Notes: generated by a model not told the origin, from the letters alone. DNA of 18,888 nucleotides from Verrucomicrobia bacterium UBA3841 (GCA_002392765.1 DGHT01000024.1:1-18888); one strand, 5' to 3'; shown: positions 1 through 6,513, numbered from the stretch's first letter. Numbers and translations are program-made.

Positions 1-1816
1 CTATTCCCGACGGGTTGCAAAGGTCGCCGTTGTCGTAGATGCTTTTGTTTACGACGTTGACTACCGGACAGTACACCGCCAGTTCGGAATTCGTCGAAAG
101 GGTTTCCCCGCTGTCCGAACCGCTCCACTCGAGGCAGAACCCGTTTGCCCCGCGGTGAATCGGGAACGTGCCCTCGACGTAGAACGTCTTGCCGGGGCAG
201 TGGGAGACATCCCAGTCAACAGGCATGTTCACCCTGGATGTCCTATTGCTCGTCTCCCATACGTTGAGCCCTGTGTCACCGCCAGTGAGACTAAGCGTAA
301 GCGTTCCGTTTGTCGCGCCCTGGAAGACGAGTCCCGCCGTGACCGGCATGATGTCGGAAATCTCCGCTCCGCCGTTCCCGTTCGTATAGAGCGTGCGCGG
401 GGCATCAATGACAAGCCTAGGCTCCTGGCCCTCAGCCTCGCCGCTATGCACGCACGGGCACCAACAGCTCCAGCCAAACTGCCTTGAATAACCGGACCAT
501 GTCGCAGCCGCCGTCATTTCGTGAAGCCCGTTCCCGCACCCACACGCGCCGGAGCATCCCCACGTGAACGAAAGACCGCACACCGGGTTTGAGCAACAGC
601 CGCCATATACGGCGGCCAGTTCCAGTCCGGGAATCAGCGGCGAGACCGACACCTCGGCGCCTCCGTTTCCGCTGTCGAACACCGAGAAGGCTAGCGGATA
701 CGAAATCGTCAAATGAACGCCCTCACCTTCGCCGGGATTCCCGACCGTGCTTCCATTGCCTGCAACGACCTCCGCATTTGCATCGGACGCCTGGACTTCC
801 GAGAGCGGATGTGTAGCGGCAATTTCATAGCCCGCCCCCATAAGCAGTGGTATGCGGCACGTCTGGTTCGAGTTGGCTATGACAACCATGTCGCCGAGGT
901 CGCTGGACCCATCGCATGCAACATGTACAAGCGTGCCGTCCTTCGTCGCGGTAAACACCAGCTCATAGTAGGCCCATGGGTTCGCATTCGTGGCAAGACT
1001 CACTGCGGAATTCGCGGCAAGCCAGCCTTCGCCTGTCCCAAAGCAGTCGCCGTTGCTGGCATATGGCTCGGTATCGATCTCGTTTGCAAGACCATCGTCG
1101 TCCCAGTCATAGGGAACGACGACGCGACAGCGGAGGGTGCGGTCTTCGTAGCGGTACTCGAAGTCGCCGCCGGGGAAGAACTCCGCCTGGAACGTAACGT
1201 TGCTCGCAGTGTCGCGGCCCAGAAGCGCGTTGCGCCATGTGACTACGAGCGAATTGGACGGCGTTGCCTCATGGCAGAAGAAGGATGCGTCCGCCCCGTT
1301 CTGCAGCCGGTCCCACCGCGAGGTCGGGGCAAGCGAAACCTTGTCTTCGAAGATTTGCGGGAGGGAAAGCTCTCCGCCGCCAAGCATGCGCAACTCACCA
1401 TACGCATACACCATCACCTTCGACGCCTCGCCGCTTGGAATACGGAACGACCAGTTCGTGGCCGGAATGGAAAACGCGGCGTCATATGCTCCGCGTTTGA
1501 GCCAGAGAGCGTTTGTGACTGCGGACGCTCCCGGCGGGACTATGGTACACTCTATGGTTTCCTCAACAAGCCTATACCCGTTCGTGACATCATCAGGCGT
1601 CACTGTCGCTATTCCGCCCGAGCGCAGGTTTCCGCCGCCAAGAAAAGGCGCAAGCGAACTCATGCCGCCAAGCGAAACCGACCCCATCCCGATGGGGGCG
1701 GAGGCCTGGTTCGTGCCGTTAGTCGCCTTCTGGCCCCCGACCTTCATGGACACCATTGCCGCAGCGGCAAGCGCAACAGCAGTGCAGACCGGAATGTGCT
1801 TAAGACCGTTCAGCAT
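1..1816 (-). CDS. Large secreted/surface protein with TSP3-like motif and Cys-rich cluster (partial, C-terminus beyond left edge)
   Basis: An uninterrupted minus-strand frame of 605 codons runs from an ATG at 1816 off the left edge. It starts 3 bp after the stop of the upstream gene, with GAGGTGA overlapping that stop as ribosome binding site, so the two are probably co-transcribed. Residues 1-28 look like a signal peptide: a basic start followed by the Ala-rich hydrophobic stretch AVALAAAAMVSM. Residues 237-251 (DWDDDGLANEIDTEP) resemble a thrombospondin type-3 or dockerin-like calcium loop. Residues 407-455 hold nine cysteines (407, 408, 413, 421, 425, 427, 451, 453, 455). The rest is Gly/Ser/Thr/Asn-rich with beta-like segments, and the phrases DSGNGGAEVS and TNGNGGAEIS suggest a repeated module. 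Export to the surface or medium is inferred. Large proteins of this style are common in Kiritimatiellota-like genomes, and some continue into RHS-type repeats. Whether this one does cannot be seen. Function unknown. Confidence 0.8.
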   Translation of the reverse strand, partial: MLNGLKHIPVCTAVALAAAAMVSMKVGGQKATNGTNQASAPIGMGSVSLGGMSSLAPFLGGGNLRSGGIATVTPDDVTNGYRLVEETIECTIVPPGASAVTNALWLKRGAYDAAFSIPATNWSFRIPSGEASKVMVYAYGELRMLGGGELSLPQIFEDKVSLAPTSRWDRLQNGADASFFCHEATPSNSLVVTWRNALLGRDTASNVTFQAEFFPGGDFEYRYEDRTLRCRVVVPYDWDDDGLANEIDTEPYASNGDCFGTGEGWLAANSAVSLATNANPWAYYELVFTATKDGTLVHVACDGSSDLGDMVVIANSNQTCRIPLLMGAGYEIAATHPLSEVQASDANAEVVAGNGSTVGNPGEGEGVHLTISYPLAFSVFDSGNGGAEVSVSPLIPGLELAAVYGGCCSNPVCGLSFTWGCSGACGCGNGLHEMTAAATWSGYSRQFGWSCWCPCVHSGEAEGQEPRLVIDAPRTLYTNGNGGAEISDIMPVTAGLVFQGATNGTLTLSLTGGDTGLNVWETSNRTSRVNMPVDWDVSHCPGKTFYVEGTFPIHRGANGFCLEWSGSDSGETLSTNSELAVYCPVVNVVNKSIYDNGDLCNPSGI

Positions 1817-1819
1817 GGC

Positions 1820-2404
1820 TCACCTCAGAATCAGGTTGAACGGTTCCGGCCGCACCTGCTGCCAGAAGTCCTCTTGATGAAAGTCAGCTCCGCGTCCCGT
1901 AAGGCGCATTCTGTTCCAAGCGGCTGAATAAGCCCATTGAGGGATGCTTGCCGACAACTCAGGAAACACAGGCGCGCCGTCTGCCTCAATGGAAAAGCTC
2001 TTTGGCACTGCGGTACTGCGCAGTCCCATAACCCAGCGGAGACTTCGCCATGTCGAACCCGGCAAAGCCGCTGACACGATTCTCGCCGACTCGTCAGGGC
2101 CATGCTGCACAAACCAGGAGCCCGAATCCCATCCCACCGTGAGTTCGAACTCGTCGAGGTCGAGGATCCCGTTCTCGTTCGAGTCCGTTCCGAAGGAAAT
2201 CTGCACGTTGTCCTCCGGCCCGCCGAGACAGTCCAGCGAAAAAGTGAATTCGCGAACTTCATCTCTCCACGCGACAAGCAGGGCATTTGTCGTCGTCTCG
2301 GTGTCGGCAAAGGCGACGGGCGGCAGCGAAAGTGAAACCGGCGGAAGCGCCAGCCCGGAAAAAGGCACGCAAACAAGCAGCAGCAATGGCAGAATCAGTT
2401 TCAC
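1820..2404 (-). CDS. Small secreted protein with EF-hand-like calcium loop, unknown function
   Basis: This 194-residue protein begins at a GTG, the first usable start because an in-frame TGA lies only five codons upstream. Residues 1-20 form a clear signal peptide (MKLILPLLLLVCVPFSGLAL). Residues 74-86 (DSNENGILDLDEF) match the D-x-N-x-N-G-x-x-D-x-x-E pattern of an EF-hand or dockerin calcium loop, and the next residues (ELTVGWDSGSWFV) look like a beta hairpin. The protein has no other recognised domain. It is the first gene of a two-gene unit with the large secreted protein that starts 3 bp downstream, so the two may act together outside the cytoplasm, for example as a small partner or adaptor. 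That role is an inference from gene order only. A -10-like TACAAT sits 6 nt before the GTG and no Shine-Dalgarno is visible. Confidence 0.78.
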   Translation of the reverse strand: MKLILPLLLLVCVPFSGLALPPVSLSLPPVAFADTETTTNALLVAWRDEVREFTFSLDCLGGPEDNVQISFGTDSNENGILDLDEFELTVGWDSGSWFVQHGPDESARIVSAALPGSTWRSLRWVMGLRSTAVPKSFSIEADGAPVFPELSASIPQWAYSAAWNRMRLTGRGADFHQEDFWQQVRPEPFNLILR

Positions 2405-2410
2405 AGGGGA

Positions 2411-2416
2411 ATTGTA
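2411..2416 (-). promoter_or_regulatory. Possible -10 element for the secreted-protein pair
   Basis: Reading leftward, TACAAT is preceded by TTTTGA and followed after only 6 nt by the GTG start. No convincing -35 is visible: TTCAAC lies 15 nt upstream, which is a poor fit in both sequence and spacing. If it is used, the mRNA would begin at or next to the start codon. A short inverted repeat, ATCGC/GCGAT with a 6-nt loop, lies at 2448-2463 in the same 76-bp gap and could be a weak terminator stem for the methyltransferase gene, but it lacks a T-tract. Confidence 0.35.
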
Positions 2417-2480
2417 TCAAAACAGTTGGTAGTTGAACATTGCAAACATCGCCCACCTGCGATATTACATTAGACCCGGA

Positions 2481-3500
2481 TCAGCGCAATGCTTTCACTA
2501 CCTCCCTCGCTATCGCCTCTGCAAGTGGCGGCGGAACAGAGTTGCCTATCTGCCTGTACTTGTCGCATCTTGACCCGAGGAATCGAAAGCTCCTCGGGAA
2601 ACCCTGCAATGCAGCGGCCTCGCGCACGGTAATCCTCCGCATGAACGACGGGACCTTTACACTACTGATGTCTTCGCCCTTTGACGCCCTTGCATGAAGC
2701 CGCTTCAGCCAATCATGAGCATCTGGATTTCTGAGAAGCCTTGTGTCGATTATCGGCGTCTTGTTGCCACCCATGGACGCTGGCAGCGTCTGGCAAGGGC
2801 GGGATAGGTCTATGGGACGCCCCATTCCGTTGAAGAGCATTCCCGCATACGGCGATGACCTTAGGACGGGACTCTTAGCAATCGTTATCCTAGCATCGCA
2901 CGCGCCGACATTGTTGCCAACCCCCGGTTCGTCAAACTCCAGAAGCACATCCCTCGCCGCAACGACGCGTCCGCTCCGCTTGGGGAACTTTATCGAGTCC
3001 TCGCCGCAGGTCGTGCCGATCATTATCAGGCGTTCGCGCCTCTGCGGGGTGTTGTAGTGCTGGCTGTCCAGTATTTCGAACTTGACCGCATAGCCCATCT
3101 TCCGGTACCCGCGCATGAGCTTGTCCCTGACTGCCGAGAACTTGGCGAGGCGCCCAAGCGCGGCAACGTTCTCCATCACAAAGAAGCGGGGGCGCTTTGC
3201 GGCAACGACCTTCTGGAACTCGAACACAAGCTTGCTCCGCGGGTCGTCGGGGTTCATCTTTCCGGCGACCGAAAACCCCTGGCAAGGCGGCCCTCCAAAC
3301 ACCAGGTCGCAGTCGGGGAGCGAACCGTAGTCAAAGTCCATAAGGGATCCGCAGTGTATCTCATCCCCCAAATTGGCCTTGTACGTCTCGCAGGCGGCGA
3401 CGTTGAAGTCGTTAGCCCACACCACTTCAACTCCAGCCCGTCGAAAGCCCAGGTCCATCCCGCCAGCACCGCTAAACAGTGAAATAGCACGAATTTTCAT
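2481..3500 (-). CDS. DNA (cytosine-5-)-methyltransferase of a type II restriction-modification system
   Basis: This 339-residue enzyme transfers a methyl group from S-adenosylmethionine to C5 of cytosine and so protects host DNA from the partner nuclease. The ordered C5-methyltransferase motifs are visible: motif I LFSGAGGMDLGF (8-19), motif IV GGPPCQGFS (69-77) with catalytic Cys73, motif VI MENV (109-112), motif VIII QRRERL (153-158), motif IX around RITVREAAALQG (289-300), and motif X GNSVPPPLA (319-327). The target-recognition region between VIII and IX is fairly short (about 160-288) and contains SPYAGMLFNGMGRPI. Length is normal for the family. The ATG sits in an ATGA overlap with the endonuclease stop, preceded by GAGGGA, so translation is coupled to the upstream restriction gene. 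The target sequence cannot be read from the protein alone. Confidence 0.95.
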   Translation of the reverse strand: MKIRAISLFSGAGGMDLGFRRAGVEVVWANDFNVAACETYKANLGDEIHCGSLMDFDYGSLPDCDLVFGGPPCQGFSVAGKMNPDDPRSKLVFEFQKVVAAKRPRFFVMENVAALGRLAKFSAVRDKLMRGYRKMGYAVKFEILDSQHYNTPQRRERLIMIGTTCGEDSIKFPKRSGRVVAARDVLLEFDEPGVGNNVGACDARITIAKSPVLRSSPYAGMLFNGMGRPIDLSRPCQTLPASMGGNKTPIIDTRLLRNPDAHDWLKRLHARASKGEDISSVKVPSFMRRITVREAAALQGFPRSFRFLGSRCDKYRQIGNSVPPPLAEAIAREVVKALR

Positions 3501-4645
3501 TCCCTCGCCAGCCCCTTTGTGAACAATTTTCTAAACACGGATTTCACGCCGTCAGGCGCATTTATCTCATTTAGCGTCTGAGCGATTTCCTCTGCCATCT
3601 TGACGCGCATGGACGAATCAGACGCCGCCATAGCCACAGACAATGCACCTTCAATGGAAAGGAATGTCAGCTCAACTCCCTTTTCCGACCAGAGGCTCGC
3701 AAGCGCCCCTTCATGCCATCGGCCTTTCTCGGCATCTGGACCAAATGCAAATATGACCCTGTGCACCCCCGACCTGAATGCCTTTTCGCAGGCATGATTT
3801 ATTTCTGTTTCTGAAAATGCCTTAGTCTTCACCTCCACGGCGCATGCCCGTCCGTCTTTGAACTTCAAGTCTATGTCTCCAATCTCCTTGGAACTTGCCC
3901 CTGATTCAGTCAACGGATGCGCGACAACATGCGTCCCTTTCTCGTAAAACATCCTGAAGAACATTGTTATAACAGCAACCGCCGAAGCACCTTGTGTGTG
4001 CGCCTCCAGGAAATCGAAGAACGGGCCTGAACCCAAACTGCTTGCACCCAAATCGCCGAACTCAACGAGAGAAGTCTCCTCGGCCGGACGAGCAAGCACA
4101 CATGAAAAGGCGTATTGAAACAACTTCTTCCGCTCCGGCAAGCCCGAGTTCCTGGCATACTCGAGAACGTCGTAAAGCCTGGACAAATGATCTCTGTCCA
4201 ATGCACTCTTGGCGTCGTTGTTCTTCTCGACCATCGGGAGACGCGCGGGATTGCTCACGTATGGGTCGCACGACCCACCCAATCTTCCCTTCAAGGTGCT
4301 CTTTTCAAATGGCACAACCACTGCGGCGCAAAGAGACCTGGCATTGAATGCTCCGTCGCAAGTAGCCTTTTGCTGCAGACACCTTGGATGCAGGCTCTGG
4401 TCTGTCACCGAAACAAGAAGTCCGACGAAAAGCATGTACCTGTAGGTCTTTCGGTCGGAATTTATCACAGTGGCAATGTTTTCGCGCATCCCCGCAGGCA
4501 ATGAAAGCCCGTCGTCCCCAACCGAGGCAACAAGGAAGTCCTGTAGCCGCATTTGCGCAGCTGCATACAATTCCGATGTCTTCGATGACTTCTTCGCCAC
4601 GGTTCTAACAGTTTTCTCTCGTCTGCGCAATCCGTCGCGAAGCAT
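3497..4645 (-). CDS. Type II restriction endonuclease, SacI-like family (probable)
   Basis: This 382-residue protein is encoded directly before the C5-methyltransferase and overlaps it by 4 nt, the usual setting of a type II restriction enzyme. A likely PD-(D/E)xK nuclease core is visible as GDIDLKFKDG (256-265) followed by AVEVKTK (269-275), giving acidic residues at 257/259 and the E271-x-K273 pair. The N-terminal half has the pattern DQSLHPRCLQQK, then ARSLCAAVVVPFEKSTLKG, which recalls my memory of the SacI endonuclease, another partner of a C5-methyltransferase. This is a family-level impression, and a GAGCTC target is not established. No strong Shine-Dalgarno precedes the ATG. A GTG at codon 16 is an alternative start, and the basic first 15 residues might not be translated. 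The cassette looks somewhat less GC-rich than its neighbours, as expected for an acquired system. Confidence 0.8.
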   Translation of the reverse strand: MLRDGLRRREKTVRTVAKKSSKTSELYAAAQMRLQDFLVASVGDDGLSLPAGMRENIATVINSDRKTYRYMLFVGLLVSVTDQSLHPRCLQQKATCDGAFNARSLCAAVVVPFEKSTLKGRLGGSCDPYVSNPARLPMVEKNNDAKSALDRDHLSRLYDVLEYARNSGLPERKKLFQYAFSCVLARPAEETSLVEFGDLGASSLGSGPFFDFLEAHTQGASAVAVITMFFRMFYEKGTHVVAHPLTESGASSKEIGDIDLKFKDGRACAVEVKTKAFSETEINHACEKAFRSGVHRVIFAFGPDAEKGRWHEGALASLWSEKGVELTFLSIEGALSVAMAASDSSMRVKMAEEIAQTLNEINAPDGVKSVFRKLFTKGLARE

Positions 4646-4652
4646 TCAATGC
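4642..4652. promoter_or_regulatory. Short palindrome over the restriction-gene start codon
   Basis: GCATTCAATGC is a perfect inverted repeat of 5 bp arms around one central base and includes the start codon of the endonuclease. It adjoins the larger inverted repeat at 4650-4682 and may be part of the same control region. It could instead be chance. Confidence 0.3.
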
Positions 4653-4682
4653 ATGAAAAAGAGCGCATTCCCTTTTCATGCA
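4650..4682. promoter_or_regulatory. Inverted repeat upstream of the restriction gene (operator or hairpin candidate)
   Basis: TGCATGAAAA (4650-4659) is perfectly repeated as TTTTCATGCA (4673-4682) with a 13-bp spacer, just before the endonuclease start. Restriction genes need delayed or limited expression, often through a controller protein or self-methylation. No controller gene is present here, so this site could be bound by the methyltransferase itself, by an unlinked regulator, or could form a hairpin in the 5' leader that lowers translation. The structure is seen directly; its function is inferred. Confidence 0.5.
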
Positions 4683-4725
4683 CTCGACCGGAGCCCGACC
4701 AAAGGCCCATTACGGATGCAGAAGA

Positions 4726-4749
4726 GAAAATGCGCCCAGCTGGGCGCAT
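4726..4749 (-). terminator. Rho-independent terminator or attenuator (20-bp perfect palindrome plus T-tract)
   Basis: ATGCGCCCAGCTGGGCGCAT (4730-4749) is a perfect 20-bp palindrome. Read leftward it is followed directly by TTTTCTCTT, the layout of an intrinsic terminator. On the plus strand no T-run follows, so the minus strand is the sense direction. No coding gene lies within 590 bp upstream. It therefore ends either long read-through from the ATPase gene, a non-coding transcript from the promoter at 5063-5091, or acts as an attenuator in a long leader of the restriction genes. As a fully symmetric site it could also bind a protein dimer. Confidence 0.65.
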
Positions 4750-4853
4750 CTCCACTTACATGCCGTCCGTAATTGAAATGTTTGGTCGTATTTCGGTCGA
4801 ACGACGTGTAGCGTTGATGCTACATTGTTAAGCGCCCGGCGGGGATTCATTCA

Positions 4854-4887
4854 ATGTGGCGGCGACGACTTGTCGACGTCGCCACAT
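4854..4887. repeat. Imperfect inverted repeat with GTGGCG arms
   Basis: Two 16-nt arms starting ATGTGGCG and ending CGCCACAT pair with two mismatches around a 2-nt centre. Next to it on the right arm side is sequence rich in short hairpins. This resembles a dispersed extragenic palindrome; only one copy is visible in the window. Confidence 0.5.
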
Positions 4888-4935
4888 CGTCTTGTTCCCG
4901 TTTTCCGGACTATGACCCCGCGCCGCACGGGCAAA

Positions 4936-5034
4936 TGTAAAGTGTAAAATGGAAAATGTAAAATGGTGGCCTGTTTTCCGTTTGCGACGCGGCAAGATGC
5001 CGCATCTCCGCAATTTTTCATTTTACACTTTACA
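4936..5034. repeat. Element bounded by 16-bp perfect inverted repeats (MITE-like or extragenic repeat)
   Basis: TGTAAAGTGTAAAATG at 4936-4951 recurs in inverted orientation at 5019-5034, enclosing 67 bp. The left arm is followed by a direct repeat of TGTAAAATGG (4943-4952 and 4957-4966, period 14). The enclosed part contains the GCGGCA/TGCCGC hairpin repeat. There is no transposase and no obvious target-site duplication, so it could be a miniature mobile element or a composite of A/T-rich intergenic repeats. If transcribed from the promoter at 5063-5091, it would fold into a long stem. Confidence 0.6.
4986..5009. repeat. Dispersed hairpin repeat, copy 1
   Basis: A 24-bp unit with core GCGGCAAGATGCCGC (6-bp arms, 3-nt loop) followed by ATCTCC recurs at 6747-6770 with a single A/G change in the loop. 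Both copies lie in gene gaps, which is typical of extragenic palindromic repeats. Confidence 0.65.
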
Positions 5035-5062
5035 CTCGTTCCTTGCCTCGCGGGATGGCTAT

Positions 5063-5091
5063 ATTATAGCGAACCGCCCAGCAAAAATCAA
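5063..5091 (-). promoter_or_regulatory. Sigma70-type promoter reading toward the restriction genes
   Basis: Leftward, TTGATT (5086-5091) and TATAAT (5063-5068) are separated by exactly 17 bp. The -10 lies inside a near-perfect palindrome GCTATATTATAGC (5058-5070), and the spacer and -35 are flanked by AACCGC/GCGGTT arms (5072-5077 and 5092-5097). These symmetric elements would suit a repressor site. Transcription would start near 5056 and run into the terminator at 4726-4749, giving a roughly 330-nt RNA, or continue as a leader of the restriction-modification genes. No coding region of credible quality follows directly. Confidence 0.6.
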
Positions 5092-5188
5092 GCGGTTTTA
5101 TTGCCTCTCCCAGCCGCCAAGATGCGGGGCGCAGGATGCACCCCTGCTAGGGCATCCGCTTCGCGGACGGCCTTTAGCCGGGGGATAT

Positions 5189-5203
5189 GCATCTCCTTGG
5201 CGG
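5189..5203. repeat. Dispersed 15-bp module GCATCTCCTTGGCGG, copy 1
   Basis: GCATCTCCTTGGCGG is found exactly at 5189-5203 and 6763-6777, in both cases in a gene gap. At the second site it joins the hairpin repeat at 6747-6770, so these gap repeats appear to be assembled from shared modules. Confidence 0.5.
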
Positions 5204-5241
5204 GCCGTCCGGTGGTCGGCCCCTACCGTTCCCCGTTCCAA

Positions 5242-5268
5242 ATTCCACAATTCCATAATTCCACAATT
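5242..5268. repeat. Tandem 8-bp repeat ATTCCAYA
   Basis: Three consecutive 8-bp units, ATTCCACA, ATTCCATA and ATTCCACA, are followed by ATT. The repeat is A/T-rich within a GC-rich gap, about 75 bp beyond the stop of the ATPase gene. It could be a length-variable microsatellite; no function is evident. Confidence 0.6.
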
Positions 5269-5345
5269 TACCGGCTTTCCCGGTCGGGACACGAGGTCTG
5301 CCGGATTTTCTTTGTCTTTGCCATAGCGGGCCCCATATGGCTCCC

Positions 5346-6494
5346 CTACACCTCCAGATCGGCGAAGTTCACGAACGACACACCGCCGTTCGTCCCTGCC
5401 GTCCTGCCGGAATAAACCACGGTGCGACGGCCGGCATCGCCGGCGAATTCCGATATCCTGCGCAGATTGTCCGCCATGTACGCATGGAATGTCGAAGACG
5501 CCTTTATCTCGTACAGGTCGAGACAGCCTCCGTTTTCCACCACGACATCAGCCTCCAGGCCGGACGATGTGCGCAGAAAGTACATGTCCGGATCCTCCCC
5601 TCTGTTGAGCCGGCGCTTGAGTATCTCCATAACCGCCATGTTCTCGAACAAGGCTCCGAGCAGAGGATGAAAAGCCACCTGGTCCGCGGAACGTATGCCG
5701 ACGAGGTATGCGGCCAGTCCGGTTTCCGTGAAATAGACCTTGGGAGTTTTCACGAACCGCTTGCCGAAGTTCCTGTGGTAGGGACGAAGAATCCGTATGA
5801 CATACGAAGCTTCCATGACGGAAAGCCACTCTTTGACCGTGGGGACGGATACGCCCGCGTCGCCGGAAAGCGAATTGACGTTGAGAAGTTGTCCCACGCG
5901 TCCAGCGAGAAGACGCACGAACGTCTCGAACTCGGTCAGCCGGCGCAGATTCGCCAGCTGCCTTACGTCGCGTTCCACGTAGGTTCTGAAATAGTCGCGA
6001 TAAAGTTCCGTAGGCTCTACCGAAGAGTCGTAAAGACGCGGCATGAACCCGCTGAATATCCATTCGTCGCGGCTTTTGGAGACGCCGGCTTTGGCCAATT
6101 CGCCAAACGAGAATGGCATAAGTTCCAGTATCCCCGTTCTTCCGGCCAGAGACTCGGATATCGCCGAACGGAGCGCAGGCTGGTGGCTTCCCGTCAAGAC
6201 ATACTGCGAACACTTGCGCGTCTCGTCCACTTCAGCCTGAATATATCTGAGCAGTTCCGGCGCGTACTGGATTTCGTCGAAAACCGCAGGAGCCGGATGA
6301 AGCCGCAGAAACTCGCGTGCGTCCGATCGCGCCATGGCATGAAGTTCCGGATCCTCGAAATTTACGTAGGTCGCGCCTTTGAAAATGCTTCGCGCCAACA
6401 TCGTTTTACCCGACTGCCGCGGACCGGTAATCGTCAAAACCGGATACTTCCGCCACAAATCCAGCGCTTTTTCAGATATGTCTCGTGTAATCAT
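5346..6494 (-). CDS. AAA_14/DUF4143 family ATP-binding protein
   Basis: This 382-residue protein has the standard two-part layout of its family. The N-terminal AAA ATPase shows Walker A GPRQSGKT (24-31), Walker B AVFDEIQ (70-76) and a sensor-like VLTGSHQ (99-105). The C-terminal DUF4143 region contains YFTETGLAAYL (254-264), LGALFENMAVMEILKRR (279-295) and an E/D-x-x-ExK core, LEADVVVENG (313-322) plus LYEIKAS (327-333), like a PD-(D/E)xK nuclease fold. The family is widespread in bacteria and archaea, often single-gene and laterally transferred, and its cellular role is not settled. The gene stands alone with a strong promoter and AAGGAG 6 nt before the ATG. Its position beside a restriction-modification pair raises, but does not prove, a defence-related role. 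Length is typical and all key residues are present. Confidence 0.9.
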   Translation of the reverse strand: MITRDISEKALDLWRKYPVLTITGPRQSGKTMLARSIFKGATYVNFEDPELHAMARSDAREFLRLHPAPAVFDEIQYAPELLRYIQAEVDETRKCSQYVLTGSHQPALRSAISESLAGRTGILELMPFSFGELAKAGVSKSRDEWIFSGFMPRLYDSSVEPTELYRDYFRTYVERDVRQLANLRRLTEFETFVRLLAGRVGQLLNVNSLSGDAGVSVPTVKEWLSVMEASYVIRILRPYHRNFGKRFVKTPKVYFTETGLAAYLVGIRSADQVAFHPLLGALFENMAVMEILKRRLNRGEDPDMYFLRTSSGLEADVVVENGGCLDLYEIKASSTFHAYMADNLRRISEFAGDAGRRTVVYSGRTAGTNGGVSFVNFADLEV

Positions 6495-6513
6495 AATTCT
6501 CCTTCAGGGAGAG

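Larger units (their letters stand above)
4646..5345. other. Gene-free repeat mosaic between ATPase and restriction genes
   Basis: This 700-bp stretch has no frame that I would call a gene. A 56-codon minus-strand frame starting near 5020 lacks a ribosome binding site and consists of repeat sequence. The region holds, from right to left, a tandem 8-bp repeat (5242-5268), a GC-rich segment with short hairpins (about 5119-5203), a consensus-like minus-strand promoter (5063-5091), a 16-bp inverted-repeat pair (4936-5034) with a further hairpin inside it (4986-5009), an imperfect 16-bp stem (4854-4887), a small stem TGTAGC/GCTACA (4807-4824), a terminator-like perfect palindrome (4726-4749), and the inverted repeat before the endonuclease gene. 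Confidence 0.7.

Noticed and set aside
713..1927. 404-codon plus-strand open frame
   Set aside because: The minus-strand frame 1816-1 gives a protein with signal peptide, calcium-like loop and good ribosome binding site; this one is Arg-rich and has none.
4828..5013. Short minus-strand frames in the repeat mosaic
   Set aside because: They translate hairpin repeats and have no ribosome binding site.
4854..5034. Possible CRISPR array
   Set aside because: The repeats are inverted or singly dispersed, not direct repeats with equal spacers, and no cas gene is present.
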